This document shows positions 53,859 to 62,466 of a stretch of 64,000 bases of DNA, in pieces. The notes below the pieces were generated by a model, which worked only from the letters and a program-made list of their open reading frames with translations, ran no database searches and was not told the DNA's origin. The stretch's first letter is position 1, and each line of letters opens with the position of its first letter. Both the position numbers and the translations under genes were made by a program. This DNA is from Hyphomicrobiales bacterium (GTDB taxonomy: Bacteria > Pseudomonadota > Alphaproteobacteria > Rhizobiales > Rhizobiaceae): contig UCIA01000008.1 in NCBI GenBank assembly GCA_900472295.1, positions 45,873 to 109,872 of the forward strand, written 5' to 3'.

Positions 53859-55433
53859 CTACCTCCCGCCAAGCTGTTGCGCGAGCATGAAGCCCGAGGC
53901 CGCGCCGGTGCCGGCGCCCGGCCATGTCGCGGCGCCCGTGAGATGCAGATTGGCCACCGGCGTGTTCCAGCCGGCGTAGCCGCGCGCCGGGCGGAACAGG
54001 AAGTTCTGCGCCAGATGATGGCTGCCGCAGACCTGGTCGCCGCCGACAAGGTTGGGGTTCTCGCGCTCGAGGTCGATGGGCGAGAACACCGCCTGGCCGA
54101 GGATTTTCGCACGCAGGCCGGGCGCATAGGTCTCGATGATGTCGAGCACGCGCTCGGCATAGGCGTCCTTGACCTGATCCCAATGCGCGGGCGCGATCTT
54201 GCCGGCCGCATCGCCCAGGATTTCTGCAGGCAGCATGCGCACCTGCACCCATAGCACATGCTTGCCCTGCGGCGCGCGTGATGGATCGATCGCAGTCGGC
54301 TGGCCGACCACCAGAACCGGCTCGTCCGGCAGCATGCCCGCCATCGCCTGCTGATAGGTTCGCGACATCGCGTCGAGCGAGGGCGACAGATGCACATAGG
54401 CGAACTGCCGCAGCTCCGCGCCGGCGCGCCAGTCCGGCAGGTCGTCGAGCGCCAGATGGATCATCATCGTGCCCGGCGCGTGGCGGAATTTTTGCATCGC
54501 CGCATCGAAGCCGGCGTCGCCGGAACCATTGGGCAGCAACTTGCCGCTCAGCGCCTTTGGCGCCACACCGGCAATCACCGCCTTGGTCGCCGTATGCGTC
54601 TCACCGGATGCGAGCCGCACGCCCGATGCCTTGCCTCCGGATACGGTGATTTCGGTAACCTCTGCTCCGGTGACGATCTTGCCGCCAGCTGATGTCACCA
54701 TGCCCGACAGCGCCCGAATGATCGTATCGGCGCCGCCCTTGCCCAGCACCATGCCAAAGCTCTGATTGGCCATCGATTCCAGATAGGGGAACACTGCACC
54801 GCCGGCGATGTCGGGCGCGAAATCGAGATGCATGCCCCAGGTGGCAAGCGTTGCCCGCACATGCGAGGACTCGAAATTTTCCTCCAGCCAGGCGCGGGGC
54901 GATGACAGCAAAAGCCGGCCGGTGTCGAGCGCGCCCGACATGCCCTTCTTGCGCCACAGGTTCCAGGCGGTGCCGGCAAGCGCACGCGCGCTCATCGGCG
55001 AGCCCAGCAGCCGGAACAGATGCTCTGCCTCCCCCGGAAAGGCGGCGACCAGTCTGCTCCATGTCGCGGCATCTGCAGCGGAGAATGCGGCCATGCGGCT
55101 GGCGGTCTTTTCCAGATCGTTGCTGACGCCGAACCAGCGTCCATCCGGGAAGGCGCTGGCGAAACAGTCGGCCACCGGCGCGAATTCCAGCCCGTGGGTT
55201 TTCAATTCATTTGCATATTTCCGGTGGAAGGCGGAGCCGGCAAACAGGCTCAAATTCATCGCGCCGAAATCATGGCGGAAGCCAGGGAGTGTATATTCGT
55301 GAGTCTGCACGGCGCCGCCGATTGCTGCGCTGCGCTCGAAAATCCCGGTTTTCCAGCCTTTGAGTGCCAGATGCGCGGCGCATGCCAGACTGTTGTGGCC
55401 CGCCCCGACAAAGATGGCGTCGAACTCGCTCAC
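53859..55433 (-). CDS. NAD(P)/FAD-dependent oxidoreductase (phytoene dehydrogenase/CrtI-like), copy 1
   Basis: The 524-residue protein has the FAD dinucleotide motif VGAGHNSLACAAHLALKGW followed by FERSAAIGGAV, and a C-terminal FAD contact NLHLTGAATWPGAGTGAASG. It belongs to the COG1233 amine-oxidase/carotenoid-desaturase superfamily, not to carotenoid genes by context. It is divergent from the isatin-hydrolase operon over a palindrome. A second member, clearly homologous but distinct, stands in that operon. It may dehydrogenate or isomerise an indolic or dioxindole intermediate. Confidence 0.88.
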   Translation of the reverse strand: MSEFDAIFVGAGHNSLACAAHLALKGWKTGIFERSAAIGGAVQTHEYTLPGFRHDFGAMNLSLFAGSAFHRKYANELKTHGLEFAPVADCFASAFPDGRWFGVSNDLEKTASRMAAFSAADAATWSRLVAAFPGEAEHLFRLLGSPMSARALAGTAWNLWRKKGMSGALDTGRLLLSSPRAWLEENFESSHVRATLATWGMHLDFAPDIAGGAVFPYLESMANQSFGMVLGKGGADTIIRALSGMVTSAGGKIVTGAEVTEITVSGGKASGVRLASGETHTATKAVIAGVAPKALSGKLLPNGSGDAGFDAAMQKFRHAPGTMMIHLALDDLPDWRAGAELRQFAYVHLSPSLDAMSRTYQQAMAGMLPDEPVLVVGQPTAIDPSRAPQGKHVLWVQVRMLPAEILGDAAGKIAPAHWDQVKDAYAERVLDIIETYAPGLRAKILGQAVFSPIDLERENPNLVGGDQVCGSHHLAQNFLFRPARGYAGWNTPVANLHLTGAATWPGAGTGAASGFMLAQQLGGR

Positions 55434-55450
55434 GCCCCGTTCCCATTTCC

Positions 55451-55462
55451 TTTATGCTTAAA
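55451..55462. promoter_or_regulatory. AAGCTT-like palindrome, regulon site 5
   Basis: TTTATGCTTAAA differs at one base from the perfect palindrome TTTAAGCTTAAA. It lies 18 bp before the start of the minus-strand FAD oxidoreductase gene in the divergent region shared with the isatin hydrolase gene. Confidence 0.5.
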
Positions 55463-55552
55463 GATAATTGCAGATGCATATGTTTTCGTCTAGTAGGATA
55501 TTAAGGGCCGAGACGAGCCTTGATCATCACCGGAAAGAGGGAACTTCAGACC

Positions 55553-56344
55553 ATGGACACCCAAAAACTCCTCGGCGAAGTCGCCGGCCAGCTGCTTTCA
55601 GGCGCCATCAAGGTGGTCGACCTCTCAGCGCAACTCGGACCCGACACACCTCTGATCAAGCTGCCGCCGGAACTCGCAGTCGACACGCCGAAGGTCGAGA
55701 TCCACAACATCTCGCGTTATGACAAGAACGGCCCGTGGTGGGCCTGGAACTGGCTGAAGCTCGGCGAGCATTCGGGCACGCATTTCGATGCGCCGCAGCA
55801 TTGGATCAGCGGCAAGGACTATCCGGACGGCGCCACCGACACTATTCCGGCGCAGAATTTCGTCGGCCCGGTCAATGTCATCGACTGCTCTAAGGAAGCT
55901 GCCGCCGATCATGACTTCCTGCTCACCGTCGATCATATCAAGGCCTGGGAAGCCAAGCATGGCGCCATCAATGCCGGCGAGTGGGTGGTGATGCGCACTG
56001 ACTGGTACAAGCGCAATGGTTCGGAGGCTGAGTTCCTCAACGCCAACGAGACCGGCCCGCATACGCCAGGTCCGACGGCCGAAGCCATCCAGTATCTGAT
56101 CAGCAAGGACATCAAGGGCTGGGGCTCGGAGACGATCGGCACCGATGCCGGCAAGGCTGGCGGCATGGAGCCGCCATTCCCGGCGCACACGCTGATGCAC
56201 AAGGCCAACCGCTATGGCCTGGCCAGCCTCTGCAACCTCGACCAGCTGCCGCCGAGGGGCGCCATCCTGATCGCCGCACCGCTCAAGATCGAGCATGGCA
56301 CCGGCAGCCCGATCCGCGCGCTGGCGCTGGTCTCGAAAGGCTGA
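55553..56344 (+). CDS. Isatin hydrolase-like cyclase family protein
   Basis: The 263-residue protein is a Mn-dependent cyclase-family hydrolase with HSGTHFDAPQH, giving metal ligands His73, His77 and Asp79 and catalytic-base candidate His83. From memory, these are the same residue numbers as in Labrenzia aggregata isatin hydrolase. Further segments (NWLKLGEHSGTHFDAP, EWVVMRTDWYKR, GTDAGKAGGMEPPFPAH, IEHGTGSPIRALAL) also look very similar to that enzyme. It should open isatin to isatinate (2-aminophenylglyoxylate). The start at 55553 has GAGGGA 12 bp upstream. It heads the plus-strand operon. Confidence 0.88.
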   Translation: MDTQKLLGEVAGQLLSGAIKVVDLSAQLGPDTPLIKLPPELAVDTPKVEIHNISRYDKNGPWWAWNWLKLGEHSGTHFDAPQHWISGKDYPDGATDTIPAQNFVGPVNVIDCSKEAAADHDFLLTVDHIKAWEAKHGAINAGEWVVMRTDWYKRNGSEAEFLNANETGPHTPGPTAEAIQYLISKDIKGWGSETIGTDAGKAGGMEPPFPAHTLMHKANRYGLASLCNLDQLPPRGAILIAAPLKIEHGTGSPIRALALVSKG

Positions 56345-56358
56345 GAAAGCACGCTGAG

Positions 56359-57930
56359 GTGAGCCAGCCGGATCACATCATCGTTGGCAGCGGCATCAAC
56401 GCGCTGGTCTGCGCGGCGATGCTTGGCGGCAAGGGCGCGAAGGTGCTCATCCTCGAACGCAATGACCGCATCGGCGGTTGCATGCGGACCGAGGAGATCA
56501 CCGCGCCCGGCTTCATCCATGACGTGATGGCGACCACCTTCGTGCTGTTCATTACTTCGCCGGCCTTTGCAGCATTGGGCGGCGATCTCGCCCGGCATGG
56601 GCTGGAGTTCTGCCACACCGGCACGCCGACCGGCGTGCTGCGGCCGGACGGCAGTCATGCCGTGCTCACCACCGACCGCGCCGCCAATGTTGCGGCAATC
56701 AATGCGAATGCCGCCGGCGATGGCGACCAGCACGCCGACGATGTCGGCGGCATCGAGCGCAATGCCGGCCTGCTGTTCGGCCTGCTCGGCGGCAGCCTGT
56801 GGTCCTATCCGACAGCCAAGCTGCTGGCCGGCCATGCCTGGCGGCGCAGCCCGCGTGGCCTTGCCGCTTTTCTCGGTGAGGCACTGGTGCCGGCGCGCAG
56901 CTGGTTGGAAAGCACGTATCAGTCCGAGACAATCCGCGCGCTGTGGGCGCCCTGGGTGCTGCATGCCGGGCTTGGACCGGAAGACGCCTTCTCAGGGCAG
57001 ATAGCCAAGGTCATTGCCTTCGCGCTGGAGGCGGCCGGCGCGCCGATCGTCAAGGGCGGCGCGAAGACCTTGCTCGCCGCCTTCGAAGCCCTGATCCGCG
57101 AACGTGGCGGTGAGATCCGCACCGGCGCCGATGTCGCCTCGATCGTCCAGAGCGGTGGCCGCGCGACCGGCGTACGGCTGGCCTCCGGCGAAACGATTGC
57201 CGCCAACAAGAGCGTCATCTGTTCGGTCACGCCGACGCAGCTTTACGGCCGGTTGCTCGGCAGCGAGGCTCCCAAAGCCGATATTGAGGCGACACAGAAA
57301 TATCGTTACGGCAAAGGCAATTTCCAGATCCACTACGCGCTGACCAAGCCGCCGGTATGGCGCGGCGAAGGTCTCGACAAGGTGGCGCTGCTGCACCTGA
57401 CGCCGGGGCTCGATGGCGTCTCGAAAGCCTGCAACGAGGCGACACGCGGCATGCTTCCGGACGTGCCGACCATCTGCGTGGGCCAGCCGCACGCGCTCGA
57501 TCCATCGCGCTGCCCGGAGGGCAAGGCGATCCTGTGGCTGCAACTGCCCGAGGCGCCCCGCCACATCAAGGGTGACGCCGGCGGCAAGCTGCAGGCACCG
57601 GCGGATGGGCAATGGACCGACGCTTTGCGTGAAGCCTACGCCGATCGTGCCGAAGCCATCCTTGCCAGCCATATCGATGGTTTCAAGGCCGGCGTCATTG
57701 CGCGGCGCGCCTATTCGCCGGCCGATCTCGAAGCGATGAACATCAACCTGGTCGGCGGCGACCCCTATGGCGGGTCCTCGACCATCGACCAGTCGTTCCT
57801 GTGGCGGCCGTTCAAGGCCAGCCGCAACCATCAGACCGCCATCAAAAACCTCTACCATATTGGCGCATCGACCCATCCGGGCGCTGGCCTTGGCGGCGGC
57901 TCCGGCTTTCTTCTGGCGGGGAGGCTGTGA
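56359..57930 (+). CDS. NAD(P)/FAD-dependent oxidoreductase (phytoene dehydrogenase/CrtI-like), copy 2
   Basis: The 523-residue protein starts with GTG at 56359 and has VGSGINALVCAAMLGGKGAKVLILE, then IGGCMRTEEITAPGF, and the C-terminal FAD motif GASTHPGAGLGGGSGFL. It is homologous to the oxidoreductase of the divergent operon. The pair could form a heteromer or act on successive intermediates. It starts 14 bp after the isatin hydrolase gene, and its TGA shares one base with the MarR start. Confidence 0.88.
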   Translation: MSQPDHIIVGSGINALVCAAMLGGKGAKVLILERNDRIGGCMRTEEITAPGFIHDVMATTFVLFITSPAFAALGGDLARHGLEFCHTGTPTGVLRPDGSHAVLTTDRAANVAAINANAAGDGDQHADDVGGIERNAGLLFGLLGGSLWSYPTAKLLAGHAWRRSPRGLAAFLGEALVPARSWLESTYQSETIRALWAPWVLHAGLGPEDAFSGQIAKVIAFALEAAGAPIVKGGAKTLLAAFEALIRERGGEIRTGADVASIVQSGGRATGVRLASGETIAANKSVICSVTPTQLYGRLLGSEAPKADIEATQKYRYGKGNFQIHYALTKPPVWRGEGLDKVALLHLTPGLDGVSKACNEATRGMLPDVPTICVGQPHALDPSRCPEGKAILWLQLPEAPRHIKGDAGGKLQAPADGQWTDALREAYADRAEAILASHIDGFKAGVIARRAYSPADLEAMNINLVGGDPYGGSSTIDQSFLWRPFKASRNHQTAIKNLYHIGASTHPGAGLGGGSGFLLAGRL

Positions 57931-58412
57931 TGGAGCAGAAGGTTCCGGAAAAGCGCCAGCGCATTTCGACCCTCGGACAGATCGGCCTGCAGCAATTCGC
58001 GCCCTATCTGATGAACCGCATCATGGGCCGCTACAACGCCACCTTGCGCGATGATTTCCGCAAGCAGGGCCTGACCATTCCGCAGGTCCGCACGCTGGCC
58101 GTGCTGTCGGTCACCGATGGCGTCACCGTCAACGACCTCTCGGTCTACACCGTCATCGAGCAGTCGACCTTGAGCCGCACGCTCGACACGCTGGAGGGGC
58201 AAGGGTTTGTGCGGCGCGAGCAGGGCGTCACCGACAGCCGCATCCGCCATGTCTTCCTCACCGATGAGGGCCGCGCCGAGTTCACCCGCGCCTGGCCGGC
58301 TATGCATGACGCCTTCGAGGCGATGTTCGACGATATCGACGATGCCGAATACGCAGCACTGATCGCGACGCTCTTGAAGATGCTCAAGAACATTCGCAAG
58401 CACGACATCTAG
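57930..58412 (+). CDS. MarR-family transcriptional regulator 2
   Basis: The 160-residue protein has the MarR winged helix (VNDLSVYTVIEQSTLSRTLDTLEGQGFVRR, in order) and wing REQGVTDSRIRHVFLTDEG. It lies in the isatin-hydrolase operon between the FAD oxidoreductase and oxidoreductase alpha genes. MarR regulators are known to control auxin catabolic loci in plant-associated bacteria, so an indolic effector is plausible. Confidence 0.9.
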   Translation: MEQKVPEKRQRISTLGQIGLQQFAPYLMNRIMGRYNATLRDDFRKQGLTIPQVRTLAVLSVTDGVTVNDLSVYTVIEQSTLSRTLDTLEGQGFVRREQGVTDSRIRHVFLTDEGRAEFTRAWPAMHDAFEAMFDDIDDAEYAALIATLLKMLKNIRKHDI

Positions 58413-58457
58413 ACCTACGCGCCGCCGGCTTCGGGCGGTAACGGAAGGATTGAGAAA

Positions 58458-60611
58458 ATGGCCGAACGGTCTTTTGCCAAAGAAGTCGAAAAACTGAGGC
58501 TCGGCGCCGGCGAGGAGTTTGCCGGCGAAGGCATCCTCGCCATCACCAAGGCGCTGCTGCAATGCGGCGTCGGCTATGTCGGCGGCTACCAGGGTGCGCC
58601 GATCAGTCATCTGATGGACGTACTGGCCGACGCGCAGGACATTCTGGGCGAGCTCGGCGTGCATTTCGAGGCGAGCGCCTCGGAAGCCACCGCCACCGCC
58701 ATGCTGGCCGCCTCGGTGCATTACCCCATTCGTGGCGCGGCGACCTTCAAGTCGACCGTCGGCACCAATGTGGCCTCCGATGCGCTCGCCAATCTTGCCT
58801 CCGGCGGCGTCACCGGCGGCGCGCTGATCATCGTCGGCGAGGACTATGGCGAAGGCTCCTCGATCATGCAGGAGCGAAGCCATGCCTTCGCCATGAAGAG
58901 CCAGGTCTGGCTGCTCGACCCGCGTCCGAATCTGCCGTCGATCGTCAAGGCGGTGGAGGATGGTTTCGAGCTGTCCGAAGCGTCCAACACGCCGGTGATG
59001 CTGCAGGTCCGCATCCGCTGCTGCCATGTCCATGGCCACTTCATCGCCAAGGACAACAAGCGCCCGCCGATGACGGTGGCCGATGCGCTCGACGCGCCGC
59101 GCCGCGATACCGGCCGTATCGTGCTGCCGCCCGCTTCCTTCCTGCACGAGAAGGAAAAGGTGCAGAAACGCTGGCCGGCGGCGGTAGAGTTCATCGCCAA
59201 GAACAAGATCAACGAATTCTTCGGCTCCGATCATGGTTCGGTCGGCATCGTCATGCAGGGCGGCATGTACAATTCGGTCATCCGCGCCCTGCAGCGTCTC
59301 GGCCTCGCCGACACCTATGGCGAGACGGATGTGCCGCTCTATGTGCTCAACGCCGTCTATCCCTTGATCGACGATGAATTCCTGTCGTTCTGCGAGGGCA
59401 AGCAGGCGGTGCTCGTGGTCGAGGAAGGCCAGCCCAACTACATCGAACAGGCTTTTGCCGCCATGCTGCACAAGGCCGGGCGCGGCACCAGGCTGGTCGG
59501 CAAGGAGTATCTGCCGATGGCCGGCGAATATACCGGCCAGGTCATGCTTGACGGCATTGGCGCCTTCCTGCGCGCCGAATCCCCGCATCTGTTGCCTGGC
59601 GAAGTGCGCGCGCCCAACAAGGTTGGCGACGGCGTCGACACGGCTGACCTGATCAACGTCGTGCCGGGCAGGCCGCCGGGCTTCTGCATCGGCTGCCCGG
59701 AGCGGCCGATCTTTGCCGCGACCAAACTGGTCGAGCAGGAACTCGGCAAGCACCACATCGCTTCCGACATCGGCTGTCATCTGTTCTCGATCATGCCGCC
59801 CTTCGAGCTCGGCGCCACCACCATGGGCTATGGGCTTGGGCCAGCCTCCGCCTCGGCGTTCAATTCGCCCGACGCCAAGCGCCGTTCGATCTCCTTCGTC
59901 GGCGATGGCGGCTTCTGGCACAACGGCCTGACCTCCTCGATCGGCAATGCGGTGTTCAACAAGAACGATGGCGTCATCGTCATCGTCGACAATTTCTACT
60001 CGGCCGCCACAGGCGGGCAGGACATTCTTTCCTCCCGCGCGGGCAACAAGACCAAGTCGACCAAGCATCCGATCACCGAGGCGGTGAAAGGCATGGGCGT
60101 CAAATGGCTGCGCCACATCGACCGCACCTACGACGTGACCAAGATGCAGGACACGCTGCGCGAAGCGCTGACGACGGAGGAAAAGGGACCGAAAGTCATC
60201 GTCGCTTCTTCCGAATGCATGCTCAACCGCCAGCGCCGCGAAAAGCCACTGGTCGACCAGGCGATCAAGGGTGGGACCCGTGTCGTGAAGCCGAAATTCG
60301 GCGTCGACGAAGACATCTGCACCGGCGACCACGCCTGCATGCGTCTGTCCGGCTGCCCGTCGCTGTCGGTGAAGTCGCTCGACGATCCCTTGCGCGACGA
60401 TCCGGTGGCATCGATCGACCAGAGCTGCGTCGGCTGCGGCAATTGCGGCGAGGTGGCGGATGCCGCCGTGCTGTGTCCATCCTTCTACCGCGCCGATGTC
60501 GTGCACAATCCAAGCCGCTGGGATCGCTTCCTGGAGAGCGCTCGTCGTGCCACCATCGGCCTGCTGCAGCGCCGCCGCGAGAGCCGCAGGTTGACGTTCG
60601 CCGATGCTTGA
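58458..60611 (+). CDS. 2-oxoacid:ferredoxin oxidoreductase, TPP/iron-sulfur subunit (IorA-like)
   Basis: The 717-residue protein follows indolepyruvate ferredoxin oxidoreductase alpha. An N-terminal pyrimidine domain (EGILAITKALLQCGVGYVGGYQGAP) precedes CIGCPERP at 410-417 and TPP-binding GDG at 482-484 with Asn512. A C-terminal ferredoxin segment has Cys621, 627, 633 and Cys657, 660, 663, 673. The first cluster has Asp624 where a ligand Cys is usual. It decarboxylates a 2-oxo acid to an acyl-CoA with ferredoxin reduction. It overlaps the partner gene by 8 bp. In context the substrate may be isatinate. Confidence 0.88.
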   Translation: MAERSFAKEVEKLRLGAGEEFAGEGILAITKALLQCGVGYVGGYQGAPISHLMDVLADAQDILGELGVHFEASASEATATAMLAASVHYPIRGAATFKSTVGTNVASDALANLASGGVTGGALIIVGEDYGEGSSIMQERSHAFAMKSQVWLLDPRPNLPSIVKAVEDGFELSEASNTPVMLQVRIRCCHVHGHFIAKDNKRPPMTVADALDAPRRDTGRIVLPPASFLHEKEKVQKRWPAAVEFIAKNKINEFFGSDHGSVGIVMQGGMYNSVIRALQRLGLADTYGETDVPLYVLNAVYPLIDDEFLSFCEGKQAVLVVEEGQPNYIEQAFAAMLHKAGRGTRLVGKEYLPMAGEYTGQVMLDGIGAFLRAESPHLLPGEVRAPNKVGDGVDTADLINVVPGRPPGFCIGCPERPIFAATKLVEQELGKHHIASDIGCHLFSIMPPFELGATTMGYGLGPASASAFNSPDAKRRSISFVGDGGFWHNGLTSSIGNAVFNKNDGVIVIVDNFYSAATGGQDILSSRAGNKTKSTKHPITEAVKGMGVKWLRHIDRTYDVTKMQDTLREALTTEEKGPKVIVASSECMLNRQRREKPLVDQAIKGGTRVVKPKFGVDEDICTGDHACMRLSGCPSLSVKSLDDPLRDDPVASIDQSCVGCGNCGEVADAAVLCPSFYRADVVHNPSRWDRFLESARRATIGLLQRRRESRRLTFADA

Positions 60612-62181
60612 CCAGGCTTCGCCCTTGCGTCCGAAATCCGGTGCCGCCGATACCGAGCCGGTGATCAAGCTCGCTTTGCTCGCGGTCGGTGGCCAGGGTG
60701 GCGGCGTGCTGGCCGACTGGATCACCGATGTCGCCGAGCGCAATGGCTACGTCGCGCAATCGACCTCGGTCGCCGGCGTCGCCCAGCGCACCGGCGCCAC
60801 CATCTACTACGTCGAGATGGCCCGCGACACCGGACGGTTGCCGGTGTTTGCCCTGTCGCCTTCGCAAGGCGACGTCGACATATTGATCGCCGCCGAGCTG
60901 ATGGAAGCCGGCCGCGCCATCATCAGGGGCTTCGTCACGCCCGATCGAACCACGCTGATCACCTCCTCGCACCGCATCGCCGCGGTGTCGGAAAAGATCG
61001 AGCCGGGCGACGGCCGGGCTTCGTCGTCCAAGGTACACGCGACGGCGGAAGCTGCATCGAAACGCTTCATCGCTTTCGACATGGAAAAGATCGCCGCCGA
61101 CAATGGCTCGATGATTTCCGCCAGCCTGCTTGGCGCTCTGGCAGGCTCCGATGCGCTGCCGTTTACACGCGAAAGCTACGAGCAAGCGATCGGCGCCGGT
61201 GGCCGCGGCGTGAAAGCCAGCCTCGCCGCCTTCGGCGCTGCGTTTGACCGCGCGCGCGGCAAAGTCGCGCCGAGGCCAGAACCAGCAGAGCCGGCGATTG
61301 TCGAACCTGCTTCAGGCGCAGGGCGCGTAGCCGGCCCGCAAAAGCTGCTGCAAGGCTGGCAGGCGCTGGCCGCCCGCATCGATCGGATGCCCGCCGCGGT
61401 GCATGATATGGCGCTCCGGGGCCTGAGAAAAGTCGTCGACTACCAGGACATCGCTTATGGAAGCGAGTATCTCGACCGGCTGGACAAGGCCGTCGCGCTG
61501 GATGATCCCGGCCATGCCCATGCGCTGTCCATCGCTGCCGCCAAGCATCTCGCCAATGCGCTGTGTTACGACGACATGATCCGCGTCGCCGATCTCAAGA
61601 CGCGCTCGACGCGTGACCGGCGTGTGCGCAAGGAGGTCGGCGTCAAGGATGGCTCGATCCTGCAGGTGACCGAGTATTTCCATCCGCGCATCGAAGAGTT
61701 CTGCGGCACCTTGCCGGCGGGGCTGGGCAGCTACATCGAGAGCCGGCCGAAACTCGCCGGCTTTCTCGACCGGCGCATCAACCATGGCCGGCGCATCCGC
61801 ACCGACAGTTTCGCCGGCTTTGCCGCTTTGTGGTTTATCGGTGGCCTGCGCCGCTGGCGCCGTCGCCTGTTGCGCCACAAGGTCGAGATGACACATGTCG
61901 ATCGCTGGTATGCATTGGCACTTGGATATGTGCCTCAGGACTACGCGTTGGCCGTCGAAATCCTGAACTGCCGCCGGCTGATCAAGGGCTACAGCGACAC
62001 CCATGTCCGCGCCCAGTCGAAATTCGACCGCGTCCTGTCAGCGCTGGATCTGGTCAAGGGCCGCGCTGACGCTGCCGACTGGATCCGGCGGTTGCGCGAG
62101 GCCGCGCTGAAGGACGAGAAGGGCGACATGCTCGATGGCGCGCTGAAGACGGTGGCCTCGTTGTCTAATCATAGTGTGTGA
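60604..62181 (+). CDS. 2-oxoacid:ferredoxin oxidoreductase gamma-type subunit, extended (IorB-like)
   Basis: The first 210 residues form the gamma domain of IorB (LLAVGGQGGGVLADWITDVAE, QSTSVAGVAQRTGATIYYVEM). The protein continues to 525 residues with a helical, Arg-rich C-terminal domain (a DUF6537-type extension) containing LRRWRRRLLRHKVEM. The extension is not found in classical archaeal IorB. The length and gene order (alpha then extended gamma) match aerobic proteobacterial indolepyruvate oxidoreductase-like pairs. Confidence 0.85.
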   Translation: MLDQASPLRPKSGAADTEPVIKLALLAVGGQGGGVLADWITDVAERNGYVAQSTSVAGVAQRTGATIYYVEMARDTGRLPVFALSPSQGDVDILIAAELMEAGRAIIRGFVTPDRTTLITSSHRIAAVSEKIEPGDGRASSSKVHATAEAASKRFIAFDMEKIAADNGSMISASLLGALAGSDALPFTRESYEQAIGAGGRGVKASLAAFGAAFDRARGKVAPRPEPAEPAIVEPASGAGRVAGPQKLLQGWQALAARIDRMPAAVHDMALRGLRKVVDYQDIAYGSEYLDRLDKAVALDDPGHAHALSIAAAKHLANALCYDDMIRVADLKTRSTRDRRVRKEVGVKDGSILQVTEYFHPRIEEFCGTLPAGLGSYIESRPKLAGFLDRRINHGRRIRTDSFAGFAALWFIGGLRRWRRRLLRHKVEMTHVDRWYALALGYVPQDYALAVEILNCRRLIKGYSDTHVRAQSKFDRVLSALDLVKGRADAADWIRRLREAALKDEKGDMLDGALKTVASLSNHSV

Positions 62182-62466
62182 CGATGAGGCCCGCTTGACA
62201 GGATGGGTACCTCTATCGGGCGCAAGACGCGATGGCCACCATCGCGATACGGCTTCGACAGCGTTAAGCAGGTCGGCCGTGACCGCGCCTTTGCGCGAAA
62301 TCAGGTGGTGGTGCTGGGCATAAAGCCGAGCCACCTTGGCGAAAAGATGCGCTGGTTTGAGCGATGACGGTACTATTCGAGGCGGCTTGCGCGCGTCCTT
62401 GCACCTGGGCGAGCGCGCTTCTGCCATGCTCGCCCAAGCAAGTTGACATCAGCGAGCGACATGTAA
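62182..62466. other. Stretch without a recognised gene
   Basis: This 285-bp stretch follows the oxidoreductase operon. It holds an 8-bp inverted repeat (62228-62246, arms CGCGATGG and its complement, 3-base loop) that could help stop transcription, but without a T run. An antisense open frame crosses it without a recognisable domain. Confidence 0.4.

Noticed and set aside
57852..60743. Antisense open frame of 963 codons
   Set aside because: It mirrors the FAD oxidoreductase, MarR and IorA-like genes and has no recognisable domain.
62038..62427. Antisense open frame across the end of the IorB-like gene and the following gap
   Set aside because: No known domain, half of it lies opposite a real gene, and there is no convincing ribosome site.
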